The notes beneath the pieces were generated by a model that saw only the letters and a program-made list of their open reading frames with translations, made no database searches and was not told the DNA's origin. Position numbers and translations under genes: made by a program. From an uncultured Chitinophagaceae bacterium (GTDB lineage: Bacteria > Bacteroidota > Bacteroidia > Chitinophagales > Chitinophagaceae), in assembly GCA_903870685.1 (NCBI GenBank), contig CAIQDX010000087.1:1-64000 (forward strand): a DNA stretch of 64,000 nt, in the 5' to 3' direction. Below, piece after piece: positions 1-8,689 of the stretch (position 1 is its first letter; the number at the start of each line of letters is the position of its first letter).

Positions 1-253
1 GCACCCGAAATAATTAATGGAAAAATACGCATAGCAAAAGTTTATGCACTGAAATTAATGATTTTTATGTAGCGGGCTGCAGAATATAAATGAAACTTTT
101 GTTGCGTCGCACACTTCAACTACCGAAACTTTGCCAAGCATTTATAATTGCGATCAAATATTTTTAAATTATAGAACTTGTAATGAATATTTTTACAATA
201 AAATCTATTGATAGTTTAAAGGTTTTTGTTTTATTAGAAAGTAATAAATTCGA
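1..253. other. Left-edge stretch without an assignable gene
   Basis: The first frame is open from the window edge to a TAG at 70-72 and could be the last 23 codons of a gene lying to the left, but there is too little to name it. The rest is non-coding and holds the first copy of the dispersed GTTGCGTCGCAC repeat at 101-120. No promoter with both boxes was convincing before the gene that follows. Confidence 0.3.
101..120 (+). repeat. GTTGCGTCGCAC dispersed repeat, copy 1 (single arm)
   Basis: First of 16 arms of a 20-bp family, consensus GTTGCGTCGCACACTTGTAC with variants A/T at position 13 and GT/CA at positions 17-18. This copy has the CAAC ending. It is preceded by a degenerate flank (gcgggctgc...aaatgaaactttt) that resembles the ACCGGC...TTTCATGGCATC flank of better copies. 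The family is defined here by eye from copies inside this window. Confidence 0.85.
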
Positions 254-259
254 TTGTAT

Positions 260-1054
260 ATGAAATGTATTTTAGTGTTTTCTTTTTTATTATTAAGCAT
301 TTTCAGTGTTTGTCAAAACAGAATTAATCCAATTCACAAAGGAATTTATTCGGGTGGAGTTTGTTTAGATAATGCTATTTGCGGCAATTGGATTCTGAGA
401 TCTGATTCTACTTTTATTTTTATACAATTTGAAAATGGGAATCTGAAAACTATTGGAATGGGTAATTGGATAACAGTTGAAAATAATTCAATAAAGTTCA
501 ATTTTAGAGACAAAAAACTGATTCCAATATTGCGCCCTGCAAAAACAGAATATTATTCCGAAACAAAAGAGCCATTCGATTCTGTATTTATTAGTGGACA
601 GTTAAAAGCTCAAAATGGTGATCCTGTTCATTTTCCATACATTTTATATAATCGAAAATATCAAATAATTGGAGATGCTAGCGGCAATTTTAAAGGTGTT
701 TTTCCGAGAACATTATTAAACAGCGAACTATTGTTAATGGCTAAACTCGAAGAATATATTCCAGTTGAAATTAATTTATCTGCCTTTACTAATGTTCATA
801 AGATTAACGTATCCCTCATTAAAGAAGATTCAACAACTTGTTATTCACTTTATGATTCAAATCCTTTAGTTTATTTCAATTATAACATTAAACTTAAAAT
901 AAATCAGCCTACAAATAAAAAAACTAATTCGCTTGGATTAACATTTATTTCAGAAGATACAAGTTTGATTATTTCAAAATTAATTTCTACACTAAACAAA
1001 CAACCATATCTAAAAAATAATATTACGGAGTTGATTGATTTAATAAAGAAATAA
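260..1054 (+). CDS. Secreted protein of unknown function
   Basis: I do not recognise the family. The protein (about 264 aa from the ATG at 260; a TTG two codons earlier is a less likely start) begins with a hydrophobic signal peptide of about 20 residues, so it is probably exported. Residues about 110-190 (SGQLKAQNGDPVHFPYILY onward) look like a carboxypeptidase-regulatory-like/CNA-B beta-sandwich of the sort common at the N-terminus of Bacteroidota surface proteins, but no TonB or barrel domain follows. Two cysteines in the N-terminal third (GVCLDNAICGNW) could form a disulfide. It stands alone between the window edge and an oxidoreductase on the same strand. Envelope location is inferred from the signal peptide. 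Confidence 0.6.
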   Translation: MKCILVFSFLLLSIFSVCQNRINPIHKGIYSGGVCLDNAICGNWILRSDSTFIFIQFENGNLKTIGMGNWITVENNSIKFNFRDKKLIPILRPAKTEYYSETKEPFDSVFISGQLKAQNGDPVHFPYILYNRKYQIIGDASGNFKGVFPRTLLNSELLLMAKLEEYIPVEINLSAFTNVHKINVSLIKEDSTTCYSLYDSNPLVYFNYNIKLKINQPTNKKTNSLGLTFISEDTSLIISKLISTLNKQPYLKNNITELIDLIKK

Positions 1055-1074
1055 AAACAAAATCTTGGCAACTG

Positions 1075-1105
1075 TTGATGCATTTTACATTTTTAATTAC
1101 CTTTC
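1075..1105 (+). promoter_or_regulatory. Putative Bacteroidota-type promoter for the oxidoreductase
   Basis: TTG at 1075-1077 is followed after 20 nt by TACCTTTC at 1098-1105, close to the TTTG-N19-21-TAnnTTTG pattern of the Bacteroidota primary sigma factor. The transcription start would fall about 25-30 nt before the ATG at 1137. This is a pattern match only. Confidence 0.4.
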
Positions 1106-1136
1106 TTCACTTGATTAATTCGATAAAATTTCAATC

Positions 1137-2177
1137 ATGCAAAAAATAAAAACAGCTTTACTTTCTTATGGCATGAGTGGTAAAGTTTTTCATGCGCCAT
1201 TCATTGATGCACATCCGGGTTTGGAATTAATTGGTGCATGGGAAAGAAGCAAAAAAAATATTCAACAAGATTATCCAAATGCAAAAAGTTATGCATCATT
1301 AGAAGAACTATTAGCTGATGATATTGATTTGGTTATTGTAAACACACCAAGTGTTACACATTTCGAATATGCAAAACAGGCTTTACTTGCAAACAAAAAT
1401 GTTGTTGTTGAAAAACCTTTAACAGCAAGGGTTTCAGAAGGAATTGAATTGAAAAAATTGGCGGAACAACAACATAAAATTCTTTGTCCGTATCAAAACA
1501 GAAGATGGAACAGTGATTTTTTAACCGTAAAAAAAATCATTGATGAAGATTGGTTGGGAGAGATTTTAGAAATGGAAATTCGTTACGATAGATACACGCC
1601 ACAATTCAGTCCAAAAAAACATAAAGAAACCGGCGAATTAGGTACTGGCATTTTATATGATCTTGGTTCACATTTAATTGATCAGGCATTGCAATTATTT
1701 GGCAGACCAATTTCTTTATTCGCAGATTTAACTAAACAAAGGCCCGGATCTGTCATCGACGATTATTTTGAGATATTATTATTCTATAAAAATTTAAGAG
1801 TAAGATTAAAAAGCGGATTTTTTATTCGTGAAACAATACCTGGTTATATGGTTTTTGGAAGAAATGGAACATTTTTAAAAAACAAAGCCGATGTTCAGGA
1901 AGATGATTTGATAGCAGGTAAAAAACCAACAGCAGCTAATTGGGGCATAGAACCCGAAAGCGAACAAGGTTTGTTGCATACAGAAAAAGATGGAAAAATA
2001 ATTCGTGCAAAAGTACCAACCGAGAAAGGCGATTACATGGGTTACTATGAAGCATTGTATCAATCTCTCGTTTACGGAAAACCATTAGCAGTCAAGCCCG
2101 ATGAAAGTATTGAAGTAATAAATGTTATTGAAAAAGCTTTCGAAAGTAACAGATTAAAAAAAGTGATAGAATTTTAA
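1137..2177 (+). CDS. Gfo/Idh/MocA family NAD(P)-dependent oxidoreductase
   Basis: Cytosolic dehydrogenase of the glucose-fructose oxidoreductase/inositol dehydrogenase superfamily, about 346 aa, the usual family length. The N-terminal Rossmann half carries a GMSGKVFHAP nucleotide-binding turn (around residues 13-22) and the diagnostic EKPLT motif (around 93) that positions the cofactor and a catalytic lysine. The C-terminal half is the alpha/beta substrate domain, with the GTGILYDLGSHLIDQ segment around residues 170-185 contributing the active-site Asp and His. Sequences starting IKTALLSYGMSGKVFHAPF resemble the YdgJ/YhhX-like subgroup. The substrate, probably a sugar or polyol, cannot be read from sequence. 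It converges on ppc with a shared hairpin terminator. Confidence 0.88.
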   Translation: MQKIKTALLSYGMSGKVFHAPFIDAHPGLELIGAWERSKKNIQQDYPNAKSYASLEELLADDIDLVIVNTPSVTHFEYAKQALLANKNVVVEKPLTARVSEGIELKKLAEQQHKILCPYQNRRWNSDFLTVKKIIDEDWLGEILEMEIRYDRYTPQFSPKKHKETGELGTGILYDLGSHLIDQALQLFGRPISLFADLTKQRPGSVIDDYFEILLFYKNLRVRLKSGFFIRETIPGYMVFGRNGTFLKNKADVQEDDLIAGKKPTAANWGIEPESEQGLLHTEKDGKIIRAKVPTEKGDYMGYYEALYQSLVYGKPLAVKPDESIEVINVIEKAFESNRLKKVIEF

Positions 2178-2206
2178 TTGCCGAATAATTTTTCAATTAA
2201 AATAAG

Positions 2207-2235
2207 ACAGGTCTTTTTTCAAAGACCTGTTTTTT
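2207..2235. terminator. Bidirectional terminator between oxidoreductase and ppc
   Basis: Perfect 10-bp stem ACAGGTCTTT / AAAGACCTGT (2207-2216 and 2221-2230) with a TTTC loop, then a T run at 2231-2235. It lies between convergent genes. The minus-strand U tract is weaker, but the hairpin is symmetrical. Confidence 0.85.
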
Positions 2236-4810
2236 ATGCTGAATTTCTTCCTGCATTAATAATCCCAAACGAACAACGCATCGCTAACTTTTCGTACGTT
2301 TTTTTAATCGGCGTATCAATTAATTGTTCTTCCAACTCACGAACTTTTGTGATGGCATATTGTTGAATGGTAATTAAAGGCAACACAATTCTTTCACGCA
2401 TTTGAATGGATAATTGATCAACAGGATAATCAGCCATTAACTCATTATTCCCTGAAAGCTTTTGCACATAACATTTTGTTAGTTGATATTCTTCATGAAT
2501 CTTATTCCATATTTCACCATAAACTTTATGTGTTGATAAAAATGATGTGAGCGGAAAGAAACACTTCTGCATCGCCATTTCAGAATTATCAATTAATGTT
2601 TTGAAAAATAAGGAACGCTGATACATTTTTTGTAACTCGTTCCATTTACCTTCTTTTTCTAATTGTTGCAATGCTGTACCTAATCCGTAATAACCGGTAA
2701 CATTTTGTTTTAACTGACTCCATGCGCCAACAAAAGGAATTGCACGCAGATCTTTTAAATTAATTTTTGATGAGCCACCTCTCTTTGCCGGACGACTTCC
2801 AATATTTGTTTCAGCATAAAAACGTAGCGGACTTGCATGTCCTAAATAATCTAAAAAATAAGGATGCTCTTTTAATTGTATATATGATCTATAACTTTCT
2901 TCGGACAATGAATGCAATAATTTTTCTTCATCCGGTAATAAAGTAAGTTCGTTTTGCGAAAGAAGATCATTATAAATTCCTGCATCAAGCATTTGTTCAA
3001 TATTATATTGCGCTGCATCGATCGTTCCAAAATTGGAACTCACTGTTTGTCCCTGAACCGTTAATTGAATTTCTTTATTCGCAATGTTCTTCCCCATTGA
3101 AGCATAGAACTGGTGCGTCTTTCCGCCTCCACGTGCAGGAGGACCACCACGTCCGTCGAAGAATACAACATCAATATTATATTGTTTTGAAATGGCCGTT
3201 AATTCTTCTTTTGCTTTATAAATACTCCAGTTTGCCATCAAATAACCACCATCTTTTGTACCATCAGAAAAACCTAACATGATCGTTTGCTTATGATTTC
3301 TTCTTTGCAAATGATCATTATAAATTTTGTTCTCGTATAATTCTTTCATCACTCTTGCAGCATGCTGCAGATCATCAACTGTTTCAAATAATGGAATGAT
3401 ATCAACAGTTATTTCTTCTCTTTTCCATCCACTTAATAACATCAATCCAAAAACTTCAATTGCATTTAAAGCTGAATTGCATTGACTAATCACATAACGA
3501 TTACAGCCTGCTTCTCCATTTAATTTTTGAATTTTTTTAATGGCACTCATCACATCCAATGTATCGCGATCTACATCATCGGTTATAAAAATGTTATCGC
3601 CAATTGTTGTTGAAATATTTATAAGCAATTCAATTTTCTCAGAAGGAGATAAACTTGCATAATTTGAAGGAAGTGTATCCGTATTTGCAGCAATGGCTTC
3701 TAGTACTTTTCCGTGCACGCTGCTATCCTGACGAATATCCAATGAAGCAAAATGCAATCCAAATATTTCAACTTTATTTATCAATTCTTCAATTTGGCTT
3801 ACGAACAAATTATTGTGCTCATAAATTAATTGATGACGAATATTTTTCAATGAAGTTATAATCTCTTCTTTACTTAAATCAAGTTCGTAATCGGGAATAA
3901 ATAAATTGTCGTATAATTTTTTTTCCAATTTCGTTAAAGCAATATCAACTCCTTTAAAAGTCAATCTACGCTTGAGTTTCCGAACATCTAGATAATACGA
4001 TTTAATGATACTTCCACGCAAAGCATCAGCAACTTGTAAAGTTGTATCTGTTTTTACAAATGGATTACCATCTCTGTCGCCACCCGGCCAAAAACCCATT
4101 CGTACTATTGGATTATTATAATCAATTGAATCAGGAAAACGATTTTTTATGAATGAAATAATTCTGCCTGTTGCATGATAAAAAATGTTTTCTAAATACC
4201 AGATCAAACTAACAGCTTCATCGAACGGAGTTGGTTTTTCCTGCTGAAAGAATGGTGTTCTTCCAAGCTGTTGCAAATATGTATAAATATGATGTTCGTT
4301 GTTTGTATTAACTGCAGAAGAAAGATCATGAATAATCCCTAAAACAGCGCCACGATAAAATTGTGTTGGATGTGCAGTTAATACCAACTGAATATTAAAA
4401 TCTTTCAGCTTATTTTTTAATGCTTCTTCTTTATGTTGTTGTTCAACTGCAACAGCTAAATTCTTAAGAGTTCCTTTACCACTCATGTCGTTTACTTGTT
4501 TAAATGCTGCATCTTCTAAAGCATCAAACAAAACAACTTGTCTTTCGATGTATTGCACAAAGCGAAATAAAATATCTAATTTTTCCTGTTCGTTTTTTAT
4601 TGATGTTTGTTTCTTAAAAAACTCATCAACAATTTCAACAGGGCTTTGCTTTTTTTTATATCCTTCCTCACAATTCAATAATAACAATGAAACAAGAATA
4701 CCTGTCTTTTCAATTCGATGAAAAGGCAAAGAAGTAAACAGACTGTTATACAACTGAAATTTAATTCCTACAAGATTTTTAAATGTTTGCAGGTTGGCGT
4801 TGTTCGACAT
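2234..4810 (-). CDS. ppc: Phosphoenolpyruvate carboxylase
   Basis: Cytosolic anaplerotic enzyme: PEP + bicarbonate to oxaloacetate + phosphate. The 858-aa length fits bacterial PEPC. Visible motifs are TAHPTQFYRG with the catalytic His at residue 147, GFWPGGDRDGNPF (PEP/metal region), the glycine-rich catalytic loop FFDGRGGPPARGGGKTH, and SRPAKRGG near the C-terminus. It is transcribed divergently from the threonine operon. Since oxaloacetate is the precursor of aspartate, the neighbourhood links carbon supply to the aspartate-family pathway. The allosteric state cannot be judged from sequence alone. Confidence 0.96.
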   Translation of the reverse strand: MSNNANLQTFKNLVGIKFQLYNSLFTSLPFHRIEKTGILVSLLLLNCEEGYKKKQSPVEIVDEFFKKQTSIKNEQEKLDILFRFVQYIERQVVLFDALEDAAFKQVNDMSGKGTLKNLAVAVEQQHKEEALKNKLKDFNIQLVLTAHPTQFYRGAVLGIIHDLSSAVNTNNEHHIYTYLQQLGRTPFFQQEKPTPFDEAVSLIWYLENIFYHATGRIISFIKNRFPDSIDYNNPIVRMGFWPGGDRDGNPFVKTDTTLQVADALRGSIIKSYYLDVRKLKRRLTFKGVDIALTKLEKKLYDNLFIPDYELDLSKEEIITSLKNIRHQLIYEHNNLFVSQIEELINKVEIFGLHFASLDIRQDSSVHGKVLEAIAANTDTLPSNYASLSPSEKIELLINISTTIGDNIFITDDVDRDTLDVMSAIKKIQKLNGEAGCNRYVISQCNSALNAIEVFGLMLLSGWKREEITVDIIPLFETVDDLQHAARVMKELYENKIYNDHLQRRNHKQTIMLGFSDGTKDGGYLMANWSIYKAKEELTAISKQYNIDVVFFDGRGGPPARGGGKTHQFYASMGKNIANKEIQLTVQGQTVSSNFGTIDAAQYNIEQMLDAGIYNDLLSQNELTLLPDEEKLLHSLSEESYRSYIQLKEHPYFLDYLGHASPLRFYAETNIGSRPAKRGGSSKINLKDLRAIPFVGAWSQLKQNVTGYYGLGTALQQLEKEGKWNELQKMYQRSLFFKTLIDNSEMAMQKCFFPLTSFLSTHKVYGEIWNKIHEEYQLTKCYVQKLSGNNELMADYPVDQLSIQMRERIVLPLITIQQYAITKVRELEEQLIDTPIKKTYEKLAMRCSFGIINAGRNSA

Positions 4811-4867
4811 ATTTTTTGTTTTACCGAATGAAGGCAGGCAATCTTCAGGCTCGAAAATTAATAAAAT

Positions 4868-4900
4868 TTTGCAACAATAATTAGATTTCCTTTATCTTCG
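4868..4900 (+). promoter_or_regulatory. Putative promoter of the threonine operon
   Basis: TTTG at 4868-4871, 21-nt spacer, TATCTTCG at 4893-4900: a good match to the Bacteroidota TTTG-N19-21-TAnnTTTG promoter. Transcription would begin around 4905, leaving a very short 5' end before the leader peptide ATG at 4912. Its position just ahead of a Thr-rich mini-ORF supports both calls. Confidence 0.6.
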
Positions 4901-4911
4901 CCCACTCAATA

Positions 4912-5007
4912 ATGGAAAAACAGCAGAAAATATCACCATCCTTTAAAATAAGTGCATCAGCATTTATTGCTGTTTTCACATTCACAACAACTACGACTAC
5001 CCGTTAA
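4912..5007 (+). CDS. thrL: Threonine operon leader peptide
   Basis: A 31-codon ORF, ATG 4912 to TAA 5005-5007, whose last residues read FTFTTTTTTR: seven Thr codons within its final nine sense codons, six of them consecutive (ACA ACA ACT ACG ACT ACC). It lies 86 bp upstream of thrA and starts just after a promoter-like element. This is the classical layout of ribosome-mediated attenuation: stalling at Thr codons when threonyl-tRNA is scarce changes downstream RNA folding. The residue sequence differs from the enterobacterial thrL peptide, which also uses Ile codons; here only Thr is over-represented, as expected if the operon responds to threonine alone. The regulatory role is inferred, not demonstrated. 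Confidence 0.8.
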   Translation: MEKQQKISPSFKISASAFIAVFTFTTTTTTR

Positions 5008-5065
5008 GGGTAATATATTTTCATATCATCATTTGGGCTTAACGCTGTTTATCTTTACAAAGATT
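4998..5065 (+). promoter_or_regulatory. Putative thr attenuator (competing hairpins)
   Basis: Two mutually exclusive stems overlap the leader stop codon. Stem 1 is TACCC (4998-5002) with GGGTA (5008-5012), followed by ATATATTTT. Stem 2 is CGTTAAG (5002-5008) with CTTAACG (5038-5044). A third weak hairpin ATCTT-TACA-AAGAT precedes TTTATT near 5052-5068. A ribosome stalled on the Thr codons would mask 4998-5008 and change which stem forms. Which stem acts as terminator is unresolved because none has both a GC-rich stem and a clean U tract. Confidence 0.5.
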
Positions 5066-5093
5066 TATTCATCCATTTATTCAAAATTATTTC

Positions 5094-7538
5094 ATGAAAG
5101 TTTTAAAGTTCGGTGGTTCTTCTGTAGCAAATGCAGAAAATATCAAGAAAGTAATTTCCATCATTCAACAATCTCAATATAAAAAATCAATAACCGTTGT
5201 TTCGGCTTTTGGTGGCGTAACAGATCTATTAATTAAAACAGGTACCGAAGCTTCGGTGGGAAATGAAAATTATAAAGAAACATTATCGGCATTAGAAAAA
5301 AGACATATTGATACTGCTAAAAATTTATTGCCGGTAACATCGCAAAGCAGTTGTTTAAGCAGCATCAAACAACAGTTCAACGAACTCGAAGATATTTGCG
5401 AAGGTGTTTTTCGTTTGGGCGAATTATCAAGTCGTACACAAGATCGCATCATTAGTTTTGGTGAAATACTTTCATCAAAAATCATTTCTTCTTATCTGCT
5501 ATCAATTCAAATAAATAATGAATGGCTTGATAGCAGAGAAGTAATTAAAACCAACAGCAATTTTGGTTTCGCAGCTGTTGATTTTTCGATCAGCAATAAA
5601 TTAATTGAAGAAAAAATAAAATCATCTTCACAAACATTTTTTATTGCACCGGGATTTGTTGCAAGCGATGCAGAAAATCATACAACAACTTTAGGTCGTG
5701 GTGGTTCGGATTTTACTGCATCAATTTTTGCGGCTTCATTAAATGTTGAAGATCTTGAGATATGGACCGATGTTACAGGCATGATGACTGCCGATCCTCG
5801 TTGGGTGCCAAATGCAAGAACCATTCAACATACTTCTTATCGCGAAGCAATGGAATTATCTCACTTTGGTGCGAAAGTTATTTATCCGCCAACCATTCAA
5901 CCGGCGATGCAAAAAGGAATTCGCATTTGGGTAAAAAATACTTTTGAACCTGATGCTTATGGAACATTAATCGAAGAAATTACAAAACAAGATGGCGAAA
6001 TAATTACCGGCATTTCAAGTATCAATCATATTTCTTTATTGAGTTTGGAAGGAAGCGGTATGGTTGGCATTCCTGGTTTTTCGAAAAGATTATTTGAAGC
6101 ATTGGCAAATGAAAAAGTTAATGTAATCCTTATCACACAAAGCTCTTCGGAACATTCAATTTGTGTTGGTATTAATTCTGCTGACGCTGCAAAAGCAAAA
6201 ATTGCAGTTGATAATGCATTTGATTATGAATTAAAAACCGAAAAAGTTGAGCCATTAAAAGTTGAAGAAAATTTATCCATCATTGCTTTAGTTGGTGATA
6301 GAATGCGCCATCATCCGGGCATTGCCGGAAGAATGTTTCATTCGTTAGGAAGGAACGGAATTAATATTCGTGCCATTGCACAAGGTTCTTCCGAAAGAAA
6401 TATTTCGGCAGTTGTTTCACACAACGATATTAAAAAAGCAGTGAACGTTTTACACGAAGCTTTCTTCGAAACAACATACAAACAATTAAATGTTTTTATT
6501 GTTGGCGCAGGAAATGTAGGTGGAAAATTAATTGCACAGATTAAACAACAACAAGATTATTTATTACAGCATTTGAATTTGCAAGTTCGTGTTACCGGCA
6601 TTGCAACCAGTAAAAAAATGTTGTTCACTGATAATGGAAACGAAATCGATTTAAATAGTTGGAAAGAAAGTTTATTGAAAAGCGAATCGATGAATCTCGA
6701 AAGCTTTACGAATACTATCCTTGAAAAGAATTTGCGTAACAGTGTTTTCGTTGATGTTACTGCTAATGCTGAAGTTGCTTCGGTGTACGATAAATTATTA
6801 GCAAAAAGTATTTCAGTGGTTGCATGTAATAAAATTGCTGCATCATCAGCATTTGATAATTATAAAAAATTAAAATCGTTAGCAAAAGAATTTAATGCAC
6901 CATTTCTTTTCGAAACCAATGTGGGCGCAGGTTTGCCGGTGATTGGAACTTTGAATGATCTGATGAAGAGCGGCGATAAAGTACATAAAATACAAGCAGT
7001 TTTATCGGGCACATTAAATTTTGTTTTTAATAATTATGACGAAACAAAATTATTTGCTGAGGTTGTTAAACAAGCACAAGATGAAGGTTATACCGAACCC
7101 GATCCGCGTTTAGATTTAGGCGGAACAGATGTGATGCGAAAAATTATGATTCTTGCGCGTGAAGCCGGAGAAAAAATTGAAATGGAAAATATTACAAACA
7201 ATTCTTTCTTACCTGAATCATGTTTTAACGGCAGCGTTGCAGATTTTTATAAAGAAATGGAAAAGCATGAAGCTCATTTCAAAGCATTGTATGATGCTGC
7301 TGCAAAAGAAAAATGCAAATTAAAATTTGTTGCTAAATATGAAAATGGTAAAGCATCTGTTGGTTTGCAACATATTCCTTCCAATTCTGATTTCTATCAT
7401 TTATATGGCAAGGATAATATTGTTTTATTTTACACACAACGTTATCCGGAACAACCATTGGTAGTTAAAGGTGCCGGTGCAGGTGCAGATGTTACTGCAA
7501 GTGGTGTATTTGCTGATATTATAAGAGTAGCGAGATAA
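5094..7538 (+). CDS. thrA: Bifunctional aspartokinase / homoserine dehydrogenase
   Basis: Fused enzyme that catalyses the first and third steps of threonine/methionine synthesis: aspartate to aspartyl phosphate (ATP) and aspartate semialdehyde to homoserine (NAD(P)H). Residues about 1-290 are the kinase, beginning KFGGSSVANAENI and including the GRGGSDFTAS segment. Two ACT-like regulatory repeats follow (about 300-450). The homoserine dehydrogenase starts with the Rossmann motif VGAGNVGGKL near residue 468 and includes the ETNVGAGLPVIGTLNDL substrate loop. The length of 814 aa matches ThrA-type fusions. It is first in a thrA-thrB-thrC run, 9 bp before thrB, behind a Thr leader, so threonine control by attenuation is likely and allosteric control through ACT domains is expected from the family. 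Confidence 0.95.
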   Translation: MKVLKFGGSSVANAENIKKVISIIQQSQYKKSITVVSAFGGVTDLLIKTGTEASVGNENYKETLSALEKRHIDTAKNLLPVTSQSSCLSSIKQQFNELEDICEGVFRLGELSSRTQDRIISFGEILSSKIISSYLLSIQINNEWLDSREVIKTNSNFGFAAVDFSISNKLIEEKIKSSSQTFFIAPGFVASDAENHTTTLGRGGSDFTASIFAASLNVEDLEIWTDVTGMMTADPRWVPNARTIQHTSYREAMELSHFGAKVIYPPTIQPAMQKGIRIWVKNTFEPDAYGTLIEEITKQDGEIITGISSINHISLLSLEGSGMVGIPGFSKRLFEALANEKVNVILITQSSSEHSICVGINSADAAKAKIAVDNAFDYELKTEKVEPLKVEENLSIIALVGDRMRHHPGIAGRMFHSLGRNGINIRAIAQGSSERNISAVVSHNDIKKAVNVLHEAFFETTYKQLNVFIVGAGNVGGKLIAQIKQQQDYLLQHLNLQVRVTGIATSKKMLFTDNGNEIDLNSWKESLLKSESMNLESFTNTILEKNLRNSVFVDVTANAEVASVYDKLLAKSISVVACNKIAASSAFDNYKKLKSLAKEFNAPFLFETNVGAGLPVIGTLNDLMKSGDKVHKIQAVLSGTLNFVFNNYDETKLFAEVVKQAQDEGYTEPDPRLDLGGTDVMRKIMILAREAGEKIEMENITNNSFLPESCFNGSVADFYKEMEKHEAHFKALYDAAAKEKCKLKFVAKYENGKASVGLQHIPSNSDFYHLYGKDNIVLFYTQRYPEQPLVVKGAGAGADVTASGVFADIIRVAR

Positions 7539-7547
7539 TTTATCATC

Positions 7548-8474
7548 ATGAAAGAAGTAAAAGTTTTAAGTCCGGCAACAGTTGCAAACGTTGTTTGCGG
7601 TTTTGATATTCTAGGTTTTGCATTGAATGAACCCAATGATACTTTCACTATTTCATTGAGTGATGAAAAAGGTATTACCATTATTAATGATGACGAATAT
7701 AATTTACCTCTCGATGCCGAAAAAAATGTTTCGGGTGCTGCATTATTAGCGCTACTCGATGAAACGCCCGATATTAAAGGGTTTCAGCTTATCAGTAAAA
7801 AAAATATTAAACCCGGTAGTGGTATCGGTAGTAGTGCTGCAAGCGCTGCGGGTGCTGTTGTTGCAGCAAATTATTTATTAGAAAATCGTTTTACAAAAGA
7901 AGATCTCGTTCGCTTTGCAATGTTTGGCGAAAAAGTTGCAAGCGGTGTTAAACATGCCGATAATATTGCTCCGGCAATTTATGGTGGCGTTACTTTGATA
8001 CGTTCTATTTTTCCGTTGGATATTGTTAGCATCGATGCACCTGAATTACACGTTACTGTTGTTCATCCACAAATTGAAGTGCGCACTTCCGATGCTCGTC
8101 AAATTTTAAAACAACGTGTGTTGTTGAAAGATGCCATCAAACAATGGGGAAATATTGCCGGACTTGTTGCAGGATTTTTAAAACACGATTATGATCTCAT
8201 CGGCAGAAGTTTGGAAGATGTGATCATCGAACCTGTGCGCAGCATTTTAATTCCGGGATTTGATGAAGTAAAAAAGAAATGCAAAGAAGCCGGTGCATTG
8301 GGCGGCGGCATCAGCGGCAGCGGCCCTTCTATTTTCATGTTAAGTCGAAATGCAAACACAGCAAGGGCTGTAGAAGTTGTAATGAAAGAAGTGTACGAAA
8401 ATATCGGGTTAGATTATCATACGCATGTAACAACAATTAATCAGCATGGTGTGAAATTAATTTCTAACCAATAA
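7548..8474 (+). CDS. thrB: Homoserine kinase
   Basis: GHMP-family kinase, homoserine + ATP to O-phosphohomoserine, fourth step of threonine synthesis. At 308 aa it is normal length. It has the N-terminal VLSPATVANVVCGFDILGFA segment typical of ThrB, the ATP-binding PGSGIGSSAASAAGAV loop near residues 88-103, and the C-terminal GGGISGSGPSIFML motif 3. It is translated 9 bp after thrA. Its product feeds the threonine synthase encoded next, although a repeat-bearing gap separates the two genes. Confidence 0.95.
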   Translation: MKEVKVLSPATVANVVCGFDILGFALNEPNDTFTISLSDEKGITIINDDEYNLPLDAEKNVSGAALLALLDETPDIKGFQLISKKNIKPGSGIGSSAASAAGAVVAANYLLENRFTKEDLVRFAMFGEKVASGVKHADNIAPAIYGGVTLIRSIFPLDIVSIDAPELHVTVVHPQIEVRTSDARQILKQRVLLKDAIKQWGNIAGLVAGFLKHDYDLIGRSLEDVIIEPVRSILIPGFDEVKKKCKEAGALGGGISGSGPSIFMLSRNANTARAVEVVMKEVYENIGLDYHTHVTTINQHGVKLISNQ

Positions 8475-8517
8475 AGATTTTTTTATGTTACCAACTGCAA
8501 ATCTTAATTCATCACCT

Positions 8518-8588
8518 GTTGCGTCGCACACTTGTACTGTCGAAATTTTGTTCAGCAAAGAATTAAATGTTGAAGAGTGCGACGCAAC
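8518..8588. repeat. GTTGCGTCGCAC repeat, copy 2 (inverted pair) in thrB-thrC gap
   Basis: Left arm 8518-8537 is the exact consensus GTTGCGTCGCACACTTGTAC. Right arm 8569-8588 is the reverse complement of GTTGCGTCGCACTCTTCAAC. The outer 12 bp of the arms are perfectly complementary across a loop-like interior, so a transcript reading through from thrB to thrC could fold into a large hairpin. It lies in the only long gap of the thr operon. Confidence 0.88.
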
Positions 8589-8689
8589 AAAAGCTAAATA
8601 GAATTACAAAAGTTTAGTACAAAAAATAAAAACTAATGAACCATATTTTTAATAATAATTTTCAATATTCACCATCATCGGATGGTGGT

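Noticed and set aside
4952-5182. Alternative 76-codon ORF upstream of thrA
   Set aside because: Out of frame with both leader and thrA, overlapping the start of thrA; the in-frame Thr-rich mini-ORF explains the region better.
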